A DNA stretch of 57,314 bases from a virus, in the IMG/VR virus record IMGVR_UViG_3300048905_000220, positions 1 to 57,314 of that record; one strand, written 5' to 3'. A program made the position numbers and the translations under genes. This document shows positions 41,328 to 48,401 of the stretch, piece by piece (position 1 is the stretch's first letter; every line of letters starts with the position of its first letter). The notes under the pieces were generated by a model that was not told the origin of the DNA, did not search any database, and saw only the letters and a list, made by a program, of their open reading frames with translations.

Positions 41328-41428
41328 CATTTCTGCTGCTCTGCTACCCACTTCTCGTACTGCTCGCGGCTCATTACGTGGCCGGGCTCTATCGGAAGCG
41401 GCTGTTGCGGTTGCTCCTGCTGGCTCAC
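41327..41428 (-). CDS. 33-residue microprotein with GTG start
   Basis: Gln- and Glu-rich short protein (VSQQEQPQQP..., ending KWVAEQQK). GTG at 41428 overlaps the stop of the upstream gene (GTGA), with GGAGG seven bases before. Function unknown; the strong ribosome site makes translation likely. Confidence 0.5.
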   Translation of the reverse strand: MSQQEQPQQPLPIEPGHVMSREQYEKWVAEQQK

Positions 41429-41754
41429 TCCGCATCCTCCGGCTGCTTCATGCCTTTAAGGTTCCCGACTGTGCCGCTTGCGCGCTGAAGCTGAAGTCGA
41501 AGGCCTTGGACTTGGGCCTCTGCCCTCTCAACGAGGTAAGCATGTGCATCCACCCAGGTATCGTGGTACTGAGCCCATTCGCTGCGCTTTGCCTCGCGGC
41601 GCTCCACCTTCCCTTTCAACGTGCGTCCATTGATTGGCAAAATCACGCACTCTGCCGTTTCGCGAATTGCCTCAATACGTTCGATCCTGGTTGCGTCGTA
41701 GCCGGTTTTGAACTTGACCAGCATCGGCGTCGCCGGCTTCTCCTTTTGATTCAT
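41425..41754 (-). CDS. Hypothetical basic helical protein
   Basis: A 109-residue protein starting MNQKEKPATPMLVKFKTGYD, with a strand-rich beginning (ECVILPINGRTLKGKVE) and a long C-terminal helix. ATG at 41754. No family recognised. Confidence 0.5.
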   Translation of the reverse strand: MNQKEKPATPMLVKFKTGYDATRIERIEAIRETAECVILPINGRTLKGKVERREAKRSEWAQYHDTWVDAHAYLVERAEAQVQGLRLQLQRASGTVGNLKGMKQPEDAE

Positions 41755-41764
41755 CTGCTTTCCT

Positions 41765-42028
41765 TTATTGACTGGCCTCAGTCGCGCTGACTTGGGCCGG
41801 GTTATCGTGGTATTGGTGGGGAGCCGGCTGGGCCAACTCCGCACGGATTTCTTTCGCCGCCCAGATCGTTCGCTCGTGAATCCTTAGGATCATTCGGTCA
41901 CTGATCGCGTTCTCCCTTCGGGCCTGGCTGATGACGCACTGGCTCACTTCCAGCTCGCGCGCCAAAGCGGCGTCGCTAGTAACTCCCATTTCTTGACGCA
42001 ACTTGTCGAACAGGGTTGACGCGCTCAT
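41765..42028 (-). CDS. HTH regulator (Cro/C1-like), copy 1
   Basis: An 87-residue protein. Residues 8-58 (FDKLRQEMGVTSDAALAREL, then EVSQCVISQARRE) form a lambda-repressor-type helix-turn-helix. The next gene upstream encodes a protein with the same arrangement, so they look like a duplicated regulator pair. Targets unknown. Confidence 0.65.
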   Translation of the reverse strand: MSASTLFDKLRQEMGVTSDAALARELEVSQCVISQARRENAISDRMILRIHERTIWAAKEIRAELAQPAPHQYHDNPAQVSATEASQ

Positions 42029-42034
42029 GGCTCG

Positions 42035-42328
42035 TTACTCGCCCGTCACTTCGGCGCCAAACGAGCCACGGAATTTCACGCGGCGATCGCCCATCAACGA
42101 GCGCAGCTTGGCGACCGTCATGCCGGTCACTTCGTGCATCGTGATGAGGATCGTTGCGCCCACCGGCAGACGGCCGTTGCGCGACTTGCTGATCACCGGC
42201 GGCGCCACCTCGAGCGCCTTCGCCAATGCAGCATCGTTCTTCAGGTTCAGGCGCCTGATCAGTTCATCTAGCAGCGCGCCGGGGTTCAGCGCATCAGTCG
42301 CGTCCATTTCTTGCGTTGCTTCGCTCAT
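42035..42328 (-). CDS. HTH regulator (Cro/C1-like), copy 2
   Basis: A 97-residue protein starting MSEATQEMDATDALNPG. Its core DELIRRLNLKNDAALAKALE, then VAPPVISKSRNG aligns with the copy downstream, including the shared DAALA and VIS positions. It ends KFRGSFGAEVTGE. The longer upstream frame has no ribosome site. Confidence 0.6.
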   Translation of the reverse strand: MSEATQEMDATDALNPGALLDELIRRLNLKNDAALAKALEVAPPVISKSRNGRLPVGATILITMHEVTGMTVAKLRSLMGDRRVKFRGSFGAEVTGE

Positions 42329-42347
42329 CGTGACTCCGTGTTTTTGG

Positions 42348-42590
42348 TTATTGATGCGCTGCCGGCTTCTTCGCCCCCACCGGGCAATACGTCTGTTCAG
42401 CGACAACGACCACCGGAACAAAGATGGTTTCTAAGAATATCGTTGCGACGACCAAATTCATCGTGCTCATCTTGTATTCCAGCTCCGGCTTCTTTTCGTC
42501 GAAGGCGCCAATGCATTCGCCATAAGCTGTTCGTCCGGTGCAGCCCGTGAGAGCGGTCATCATCAGAAGCATCGCGAGTGTTTTTTTCAT
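42348..42590 (-). CDS. Small lipoprotein
   Basis: An 80-residue protein with a signal peptide and lipobox (LTGC, Cys17), then GECIGAFDEKKP and a hydrophobic stretch (NLVVATIFLETIFVPVVVV) before a final Cys. It would be attached to a membrane facing the periplasm. Exported proteins in early phage operons may affect superinfection; that role is a guess. Confidence 0.6.
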   Translation of the reverse strand: MKKTLAMLLMMTALTGCTGRTAYGECIGAFDEKKPELEYKMSTMNLVVATIFLETIFVPVVVVAEQTYCPVGAKKPAAHQ

Positions 42591-42640
42591 TCCATCCCTT
42601 TCGTTATTGGTGACGGCATGCCCCGCCGCCTGGGCGCTGC

Positions 42641-43222
42641 TTACTTCGAAACCTCGGAGCACTCGACCTGCAGAAGCGCCGCCTCGAGCGAGCGCTTTGC
42701 GTCGACGTCCACCTGAATCGATTCCGATACTTCCTTGATGGCTGCCTTGATGGCCTCCGGCGTCTGGACGCTCGCAGCCATCACGACCGCGGATTGCGCC
42801 TCGGCGTTCTCTTTAATCATTGCCTGTACGTGAGCGAGGCCATTGAACGGCGCCGGCTTCACCGCTTCCAGGCTGCGCGCCTCGATACCCAGTGGGCGGA
42901 GGAACTGGTTCAGGCAGTGCAGACGAACGTCCAGCGGAAGCGCCGCCAAGATGCTCGGCACGATCCCGGCCGGCAGCGTGCCGTCGGCGTCCAGCCAGCG
43001 GTACAACTTCTGAGCCGCCTTCTTGGCCTGGGTGTAGGTGTCGCCGACGAAGCTGAAGTCCACGCCCGTTGCCGCCTCACCGCCCTGCTTCGCGTGCTCT
43101 TCCATCACCATCGCAGCGAAGGCCTCGCGACTTACGCAGGCGATGCTGTTCGCGCGGCGATAGCCTTCGATCTCGTTGCGGAGGATGCTGGCGATGCCCT
43201 GGGCATGAGGATGCATATTCAT
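42641..43222 (-). CDS. Hypothetical regulator-position protein
   Basis: A 193-residue helical protein starting MNMHPHAQGIASILRNEIEG. It follows the Cro-like gene, where CII would lie in lambda. Residues 10-90 may bind DNA, but no helix-turn-helix stands out. The C-terminal half has repeated Ala-rich helices. No function recognised. Confidence 0.55.
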   Translation of the reverse strand: MNMHPHAQGIASILRNEIEGYRRANSIACVSREAFAAMVMEEHAKQGGEAATGVDFSFVGDTYTQAKKAAQKLYRWLDADGTLPAGIVPSILAALPLDVRLHCLNQFLRPLGIEARSLEAVKPAPFNGLAHVQAMIKENAEAQSAVVMAASVQTPEAIKAAIKEVSESIQVDVDAKRSLEAALLQVECSEVSK

Positions 43223-43282
43223 GACTTTTTCTATTTAGAAAGTTAATCTGACAACACTGAAGAACAACAACCGGAGCCCAAC

Positions 43283-43516
43283 ATGTCTAGCGCTACCTTC
43301 GTACTGATGAACTGCGATCTGGTCGCTGTTCCGCTGCAGATCGGCGGTGCCGAGGTGACGCTCTACTGCGGAGCTCGGCGGGCTGGTCAGCTGCTTGGGT
43401 CGGAGTCGGATGGCTTTAGATCGGTGGCGCGCCGGCCTGGAGTTCCATCAGGCGCACAGATCCTTCCATGCAGCTCAACGATCGCGCGGAGCGTCGCTCC
43501 CTTGCAGTCGGGCTGA
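43283..43516 (+). CDS. Antisense small ORF near the Cro-like gene (tentative)
   Basis: A 77-residue frame starting MSSATFVLMNCDLV, with CGGAG seven bases upstream. Its first half fills the gap between the Cro-like gene and the next gene; its second half lies antisense to the Cro-like gene. The start of the protein looks real (strand-like, two Cys), the rest less so. Confidence 0.25.
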   Translation: MSSATFVLMNCDLVAVPLQIGGAEVTLYCGARRAGQLLGSESDGFRSVARRPGVPSGAQILPCSSTIARSVAPLQSG

Positions 43517-43635
43517 CCGTTGAGGATGCGGTTCACAGTCGGCTGAGAGGTGCCGAGCTCGACGGCAATGCGCGGCTCGCTCCAATCGGTCGCACTCTTG
43601 ATTTCCCTGAGCAGGGTGGCGATGTCTTTGTCCAT
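43387..43635 (-). CDS. Cro-like HTH regulator
   Basis: An 82-residue DNA-binding protein, transcribed away from the repressor gene. Helix-turn-helix at about residues 16-38 (WSEPRIAVELGTSQPTVNRI). The turn SQPTVNRILNG is almost that of the repressor (PQPTINRILNG), so both should bind the same operators. It is the first gene of the leftward early operon. The ATG at 43635 has no good ribosome site; with a -10 near 43651-43646 the mRNA would be almost leaderless. Confidence 0.8.
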   Translation of the reverse strand: MDKDIATLLREIKSATDWSEPRIAVELGTSQPTVNRILNGQPDCKGATLRAIVELHGRICAPDGTPGRRATDLKPSDSDPSS

Positions 43636-43646
43636 GTTCACAAGCA

Positions 43647-43717
43647 TATACGCGAATGGATAGATGCGCAATACTCAAACGGATAGAAATTTGTGTCAGC
43701 CTATACGCGGACGGATA
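43647..43717. promoter_or_regulatory. Operator cluster O1-O3 (repressor/Cro intergenic region)
   Basis: Three related 16-bp sites: O1 TATACGCGAATGGATA (43647-43662), O2 AATACTCAAACGGATA (43670-43685), O3 TATACGCGGACGGATA (43702-43717). Ends form inverted half-sites TATMCG. Start-to-start spacing is 23 and 32 bases. O1 covers the probable Cro-side promoter and O3 covers the -10 of the repressor promoter. The same sequence recurs at 48166-48205. Confidence 0.8.
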
Positions 43718-43727
43718 ATGCGGCGCA
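43691..43727 (+). promoter_or_regulatory. Repressor promoter giving a leaderless mRNA (PRM-like)
   Basis: -10 GATAAT (43714-43719, five of six matches) with a weak -35 TTGTGT (43691-43696) 17 bases upstream. The predicted start, seven bases after the -10, is the A of the ATG at 43727. No ribosome site exists there, so the transcript would be leaderless, as lambda cI is from PRM. O3 overlaps the -10. Confidence 0.55.
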
Positions 43728-44179
43728 TGGATACGAACACGATTGGCTGGCGCCTGGATAAGGCGATGCAGGATGCGAGGATCAAATCGCAGGCTGAGCT
43801 TGCGCGCCAGAGCGGCGTGCCTCAACCGACGATCAATCGGATCCTGAATGGCGAAGGCAAAAAAGGGCCGGAAACGGCAACGCTTGTCGCCCTTGCGACT
43901 GCGACGGGAGTCGAATTTCTATGGCTACAGCAGGGGCGCGGGCCGCAATACGCCGGCGGCGTCGCGAGTCCGGGAGATGGATCTCAAAGTGAAGAACAGC
44001 TTCGTCTACGCGTTGTGGGGCGGGCTGCCGCCCCAACGTTGCAGTGGGTCACTGATCAAGAGGCTGAACTGTTGAGCGAGTTTCGGGCGACCAAAGACTC
44101 CGATAAGAAAATCATACTAGATGCGGCGAAGGGTGCCCCGAAGGTTAAGGCTATCGCCGTGGCTCGCGACAAGGCGTAG
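43727..44179 (+). CDS. CI-like repressor without peptidase domain
   Basis: A 150-residue repressor. The helix-turn-helix lies at about residues 20-45 (SQAELARQSGVPQPTINRIL) and a Cro/C1 domain ends near residue 70. The C-terminal 75 residues (WVTDQEAELLSEFRATKDSD then KAIAVARDKA) are helical and lack the S24 Ser/Lys of self-cleaving repressors. It should therefore not respond to RecA directly. The start at 43727 fits the leaderless transcript; ATG codons at 43718 and 43664 are alternatives. Convergent overlap of 63 bases with the LexA-box gene. Confidence 0.8.
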   Translation: MDTNTIGWRLDKAMQDARIKSQAELARQSGVPQPTINRILNGEGKKGPETATLVALATATGVEFLWLQQGRGPQYAGGVASPGDGSQSEEQLRLRVVGRAAAPTLQWVTDQEAELLSEFRATKDSDKKIILDAAKGAPKVKAIAVARDKA

Positions 44180-44323
44180 CCCCGTTACAGGGCGTCGCGG
44201 GGAGCCCCGAGCAATCGACTGAAGCATTGCAAGTGCAGTGCTTTGTGCCTCATCCGTCATGCTATCAAATGCCTCGAGCAATGCCGCTCGGCGGTCTGAC
44301 TGATGTATCTCTTGTTGTCCCAC
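44117..44323 (-). CDS. LexA-controlled small gene next to the repressor (antirepressor candidate)
   Basis: A 68-residue frame with a GTG start at 44323 and GGAGGA just upstream. The middle (DRRAALLEAFDSMTDEAQST, then ALAMLQSIARG) is an acidic amphipathic helical unit of the kind found in protein-binding regions. A LexA box lies 100 bases upstream. Its 3' end runs into the repressor gene on the opposite strand. By analogy with Tum of phage 186 it may counteract the repressor after DNA damage. No homologue recognised, so the function is inferred from context. Confidence 0.5.
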   Translation of the reverse strand: MGQQEIHQSDRRAALLEAFDSMTDEAQSTALAMLQSIARGSPRRPVTGLRLVASHGDSLNLRGTLRRI

Positions 44324-44423
44324 TGTTCCTCCGCCGGGATATTCCTGCTGTTCTGTTGTGCCGCCAGTGGTGCCCTTAGGTACTGTAGGGCTTCAAGCTC
44401 GGCTGTCTCTGTTTTTCCTATAG

Positions 44424-44443
44424 TACTGTATATCCATACAGTA
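44424..44443. promoter_or_regulatory. LexA (SOS) box
   Basis: TACTGTATATCCATACAGTA. Only the two central bases differ from the alternating consensus TACTG(TA)5CAGTA, and the outer eight bases of each side are perfectly complementary. It lies between the small minus-strand gene at 44323 and the plus-strand lipoprotein gene at 44604, so it could control either or both. Confidence 0.9.
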
Positions 44444-44603
44444 TGGATCAAAGTTTAGCGTACTTTACTGACAAAGTGGCATGTCTGAATAAATATTTCT
44501 CGCCGGCCGCTTTGCGTGATAATTGGTGACAATCTAGCAAGTCGCCAGGGCTATACTCGCATGAGCGATACGGCACGCCTAGATGCCATTTTTACAAATT
44601 CAG

Positions 44604-45149
44604 ATGACCACACTTCGCATTGCTCTAGCACTCTCGCTCGCAGCCCCTCTGTTCACTGCTTGCCTTACTCCCGTCCAACTCTACCAAGTACCGCAACCTC
44701 CAAAACTGCTGTCCAGCGCAACCGATGTTGCTGCTGCGACCAAAGTGGAACACGATGAGTACAAGAAGACAACAAGTTTCACTGGAGCAAATGCCTCGCA
44801 GTACAACACGTTACTTATTCGAGGCTGGCGCGACGACAAAACAAAGACCGCACGGTTCCAAATTTATGCGGACTCATTCTATGCGGGGCAGTGGCGTTTT
44901 TATAACGATGCCTATGACTCTGATGGCAACCGCCTGGAATTTACCTCCATTGATCGAAAGGTCGTTAGCTGCAGAGGTGGCTGTACCTATACCGAGACGG
45001 TTGGGCTTACAGTGTCTCGAAAATATCTGGAGGAACATCAAGAGACGGGAATTCGCTTTAAGGTGAGCGGCAAAGCGGGTGAATTCACGGCGGAGCTGCC
45101 TGCAGCATATGTAAAAGGGTTCATCTCCAGCGTTGACGTTGCAAGCTAA
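44604..45149 (+). CDS. Exported lipoprotein (cargo)
   Basis: A 181-residue protein with a signal peptide and a lipobox ending LFTAC (Cys20). The mature part is beta-rich, with paired cysteines (CRGGC) near the middle. I start at 44604 (MTTLRIALAL). This part of the window is visibly less GC-rich than the phage core, a sign of cargo. The role may be lysogenic conversion or surface change. Function unknown. Confidence 0.6.
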   Translation: MTTLRIALALSLAAPLFTACLTPVQLYQVPQPPKLLSSATDVAAATKVEHDEYKKTTSFTGANASQYNTLLIRGWRDDKTKTARFQIYADSFYAGQWRFYNDAYDSDGNRLEFTSIDRKVVSCRGGCTYTETVGLTVSRKYLEEHQETGIRFKVSGKAGEFTAELPAAYVKGFISSVDVAS

Positions 45150-45153
45150 TCGC

Positions 45154-45492
45154 ATGCTGATCGTTGCGCGTGGCACCGCCCTGCTAGCGCTCGCATTGGG
45201 TGCCTGTATCGCCCAGGCCCAGCGCGCACCAGATCCAGCTCCGCTGCCGCGCCATCAGCTGGCGGTGCCGGCCGACTCGACCAAGCCAACAGCGGCCCCG
45301 AACGAAGCCGAGCTGCTCAGTCATCGCCACTACAAAGCTAAGGACGGACACGAAGTTCACTCGCCAGCGAAGTCGACGCACGACCAAGTGCCGGCCGGCG
45401 CCAGTGCGAAGTGCCGGGATGGGTCGTACTCGTTCAGCCAGCATCGGCGGGGTACGTGTTCGCATCATGGCGGTGTTGACAACTGGATGTAA
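45154..45492 (+). CDS. Secreted DUF3761-like protein (cargo)
   Basis: A 112-residue protein: signal peptide (MLIVARGTALLALALGACIA), a Pro-rich linker and a C-terminal domain with YKAKDGHEVHSPA, ASAKCRDGSYSFS and GTCSHHGGVDNW, which match the DUF3761 pattern. Two cysteines may pair. Follows the lipoprotein gene closely. Function unknown; such domains are widespread in exported bacterial proteins. Confidence 0.65.
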   Translation: MLIVARGTALLALALGACIAQAQRAPDPAPLPRHQLAVPADSTKPTAAPNEAELLSHRHYKAKDGHEVHSPAKSTHDQVPAGASAKCRDGSYSFSQHRRGTCSHHGGVDNWM

Positions 45493-45636
45493 TTGCACTG
45501 CTCACCATCACTACGACTGCGTTCAGATGCTACTCCCGAACTATGCAAATATGCCTCAGTGGCGACCTGAGAGCGAGGCAAAATACGAATTTTTCTTCAA
45601 AAATGAAAATTGTTAGCGATTTAGTGGAGAGTGTAG

Positions 45637-47079
45637 ATGGCCAATAGTAACGAAATGAGGCGCCTGATGAAAAAGTGGACTGCAGGTTCCTCGTGGCCGA
45701 AGCGCTTAGAATGGCTCGAGATAGTTGGCCTCCGGGGCTGGGCTGGGCAGCGCATTAGTCTTTCTTACCCTATTATCGCGATCGTTGGAGAAAATGGATC
45801 GGGAAAAAGCACTGTTTTGCAGGCTGCAGCGAGCGTTTACCGATCTAAAGAAAAGTCTAAAACTCGCTTCCCATCAGAGTTCTTTCCAAGCACAACGTGG
45901 GACAGTGTGCATGACGTAGTGATCAGGTTCGGATATCAACAAGGTAAGGATAATCACGAGGCTAGCTCAATTCGCAAGCCCACAACTCGCTGGCTAGGGA
46001 ATACTGAGCGCCCTGAGCGTGAAGTTGAGTACATCGATCTAAATCGATTGCAACCAGTCGCGACGAGACTTGGGTATGCCAGAATTCCAAAATCCAAGCA
46101 TAAAGAGGCCAGCGCCATTTCCTTTACAGCGCCTCAGGTCGCCCGCTTTTCCACGGTAATGGGCAAATCATATGACTCAGCGAGGATGGCATTCACAGAC
46201 ATTGACGAGACGCGCGAAGTGCCCGTATTAAGCAAAAACGGCCAAGGCTATTCTGGGTTTCACCAAGGATCGGGCGAAACTACCGTTGCTGAATTATTGC
46301 GCGCGGAACTGCCGAAATATGGACTTGTACTAATCGACGAGATTGAGTCTTCATTGCATCCCCGTGCCCAACGTCGCCTTATGCGCGATCTCGCGGAGCG
46401 ATGCAGGGAAAGCGAACTTCAAATAATAATTACGACACACTCACCTTATATCTTGGAGGAGCTACCCCTCGAAGCGCGAATGCAAATATTGGACACCGCG
46501 AATGGAAAGGTAATTGTTCCAGGCGTGAGCCCGCAATTTGCAATGACAAAAATGGATGATGAACACCATCCAGAATGCGACCTATTTGTTGAAGACAATG
46601 CTGCAAAGGTTCTCATGAACGAAATCTTAGCAGCAAGAGCCCCAAATCTTTTTCTGCGCTGCAGTGTCGTCCCATTCGGAGCCGCTAGCGTAGGCCAAGC
46701 TTTAGGCATAATGGTAACGCAGAGCCGGTTTCCCCGCCCGACGCTGGTTTATCTTGACGGCGACAGTGCTGAAAGTGACGGGTGCCACCTACTGCCAGGC
46801 GAAGACGCGCCTGAGCAGGTGGTCTTCAATGACCTTAAAGCAGGGAATTGGCAGAATGTTTGGTCGCGAATTGGTCGAAGTTCAGCCTCGGTCGACGATG
46901 CGTGCAGTCGAGCTATGACGCGCAGTGATCACCATGATTGGGTCGAGGCTGCTGCAAGCGAACTGAAGTGTGGCGGAGATACTCTATGGCAAGCCATGTG
47001 CGCCGAATGGGTAATTCATTCTCTTACTGAGGAAGCTGCAAAGTCAGTTCTTTACCCAATCGAGAACCTATTAACCTAG
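45637..47079 (+). CDS. OLD-like ATPase with TOPRIM nuclease domain
   Basis: A 480-residue protein. ABC-type ATPase: Walker A GENGSGKS (51-58), a signature-like HQGSGETTV (209-217), Walker B VLIDEIE (231-237) and THSPY (267-271). The C-terminal part has a TOPRIM-type acidic pattern: E319 in FVEDNAAK and D374/D376 in VYLDGDS. This is the layout of OLD-family nucleases, such as P2 Old, that exclude other phages. No UvrD-like partner follows, so a single-protein system is likely. Low-GC cargo in the immunity region; a superinfection exclusion role is inferred. Confidence 0.75.
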   Translation: MANSNEMRRLMKKWTAGSSWPKRLEWLEIVGLRGWAGQRISLSYPIIAIVGENGSGKSTVLQAAASVYRSKEKSKTRFPSEFFPSTTWDSVHDVVIRFGYQQGKDNHEASSIRKPTTRWLGNTERPEREVEYIDLNRLQPVATRLGYARIPKSKHKEASAISFTAPQVARFSTVMGKSYDSARMAFTDIDETREVPVLSKNGQGYSGFHQGSGETTVAELLRAELPKYGLVLIDEIESSLHPRAQRRLMRDLAERCRESELQIIITTHSPYILEELPLEARMQILDTANGKVIVPGVSPQFAMTKMDDEHHPECDLFVEDNAAKVLMNEILAARAPNLFLRCSVVPFGAASVGQALGIMVTQSRFPRPTLVYLDGDSAESDGCHLLPGEDAPEQVVFNDLKAGNWQNVWSRIGRSSASVDDACSRAMTRSDHHDWVEAAASELKCGGDTLWQAMCAEWVIHSLTEEAAKSVLYPIENLLT

Positions 47080-47170
47080 TCGTTCGCGATACGTCTGCAG
47101 AGCGCGGCCGCTGCCTTAGATTTCACGCCCAGGGTGCTGAGCGGCGCAATCAGTGGCGCTGCGCGTTCCC

Positions 47171-47407
47171 TCAATTGAGTCCGCGGTACTGGCCAACCAC
47201 CTCGCGAGCAAGAGCGACTTGGTGACAGTCAATCTGATCATGGCCTCCGTCGACGCGGCCATTACGCCAACCATGCCAAAATGAGCGGCTGTGATCACTG
47301 CCAGGCTCATCCGTGCCGGTTCGGCCTGCGTAGTAGCCCTCCACTACTTCCGCCTCATCCAGCAGCTCAAGTTCTGCCTTCGTACGCACTGGCGCGTATT
47401 CGCTCAT
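47171..47407 (-). CDS. Conserved phage protein
   Basis: A 78-residue protein starting MSEYAPVRTKAEL, with VVEGYYAGRTGTDEPG and HSRSFWHGWRNGRVDGGH. This histidine- and tryptophan-rich pattern recurs in phage small proteins. AGGAG lies six bases before the ATG. Function unknown. Confidence 0.6.
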   Translation of the reverse strand: MSEYAPVRTKAELELLDEAEVVEGYYAGRTGTDEPGSDHSRSFWHGWRNGRVDGGHDQIDCHQVALAREVVGQYRGLN

Positions 47408-47427
47408 CAAAATCTCCTGAATCTCGT

Positions 47428-47781
47428 TTATGCCCGTGGAGCAGCCTTGTTCGGCCGGTGACGTTTTGATCGGCGCAGTGCAAAGCCGGGGAACAGCGGC
47501 GCCGTCAAAACAGCCGCGCCGACCGACTGCGTTACAGCCCCCATCTCGCCCGCAGCAGGCCGACAGTGCGCCTTGTTCCGAGCCTCTACCTTTGCCTTGT
47601 GGATCCGCGCCTTTGCATCCTCGATCATCGCCGGCGTGATTTCCATCGCCCCGTATCGCCATGGCCATCCCGTCTGCAGCGGGTACGGAATTCCGAACGC
47701 CTCGGCCTCGCCTTTTTTCAGCGCCTTCGCTTTTTTACCTCGCTGATCGAGGTAGGCCGACAAGGTCAATTTTTCGGGCAT
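47428..47781 (-). CDS. Hypothetical protein
   Basis: A 117-residue protein starting MPEKLTLSAYLDQRGKKAKA, with AFGIPYPLQTGWPWRYG and a PAMIEDAKARIHKA helix. The last 40 residues are basic. It is the probable first clear gene of the short leftward operon. Function unknown. Confidence 0.5.
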   Translation of the reverse strand: MPEKLTLSAYLDQRGKKAKALKKGEAEAFGIPYPLQTGWPWRYGAMEITPAMIEDAKARIHKAKVEARNKAHCRPAAGEMGAVTQSVGAAVLTAPLFPGFALRRSKRHRPNKAAPRA

Positions 47782-47805
47782 TTCGCGACCCTTTTTATCC
47801 TGCAC

Positions 47806-48165
47806 CCTCTATAGGTACTGTTTAGGTTCTAGTTCTTAGCTGATCTAAGAGAAAAACTAAGAGCTAAAGGTATCTTTAAATACCCCAGCAGAGCTTCTGG
47901 TTCCGGATGGCACCCTCCCAAAAGGCCAGTCAAAAAGACTCGCTTTCGTGGAGAGCGCCGTACCCCGTGCTTTCGCTTTCGGACGCGCTTGGCGACAGAC
48001 TTTCCAGGTGTTTCCACCTGCCCCCCGGCGCGCTCTATCCCTACCACCCACGCGTTGCCCTTCCGGCTTCCTTGGCATCTTGAGTCTGGACGTCGGCGGT
48101 TTCCCCTCCCTGCTCCAGGCTTGCAATCAGCCGAACTCGGCCGATGTGGCAATTTTATCTGAAAC
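47806..48165 (-). other. Leader region with basic ORFs, possible N-like position
   Basis: About 360 bases between the leftward operon and the O4/O5 operators. Two overlapping minus-strand frames (47829-48152 and 47857-48126) would give Arg/Lys-rich proteins (for example KRVRKRKHGVRRSPRKR), like arginine-rich N-type antiterminators, which lie first after pL in lambda. Neither has a clear ribosome site, so this is only a possibility. Repeated CTTAG/CTAAG elements at 47830-47860 may fold. Confidence 0.25.
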
Positions 48166-48207
48166 TATCCATTCGCGTATTGTTTTTTCTATCCGTTCGT
48201 GTATAGT
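48166..48207 (+). promoter_or_regulatory. Operator pair O4-O5 and rightward early promoter
   Basis: Two 16-bp operators in opposite orientation to O1-O3: TATCCATTCGCGTATT (48166-48181) and TATCCGTTCGTGTATA (48190-48205), 24 bases apart. The promoter -35 TTGTTT (48180-48185) and -10 TATAGT (48202-48207), 16 bases apart, overlaps O5. The repressor should silence the rightward early operon here and perhaps the leftward one too. Confidence 0.75.
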
Positions 48208-48242
48208 TGATTTCAACGCAGCGAACTCAACCAAGGATCGCC

Positions 48243-48401
48243 ATGACGCAGACCAGCAAGCCGAGCAATCAGCAAGTGCGTAGTTGGATGCAGCAGCGCC
48301 AGGCGGAAAGAACACCGCCACCGGCACCGGAAGAGATCCGGCGAATGCTGGGATGGGGATTGGTTGAGGCAGAGCGCGAGATGACGAACAGGAGCAAATG
48401 A
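48243..48401 (+). CDS. Small hypothetical protein, first gene of the rightward operon
   Basis: A 52-residue protein starting MTQTSKPSNQQVRSWMQQRQ, with a helical C-terminus (PEEIRRMLGWGLVEAERE). AAGGA is seven bases before the ATG. Directly downstream of the O4/O5 promoter. Function unknown. Confidence 0.6.
   Translation: MTQTSKPSNQQVRSWMQQRQAERTPPPAPEEIRRMLGWGLVEAEREMTNRSK

Noticed and set aside
44257-44451. 64-residue minus-strand ORF that overlaps the LexA box
   Set aside because: It begins with TTG upstream of the LexA box, so it would start before the promoter; the GTG frame at 44323 has the real ribosome site.
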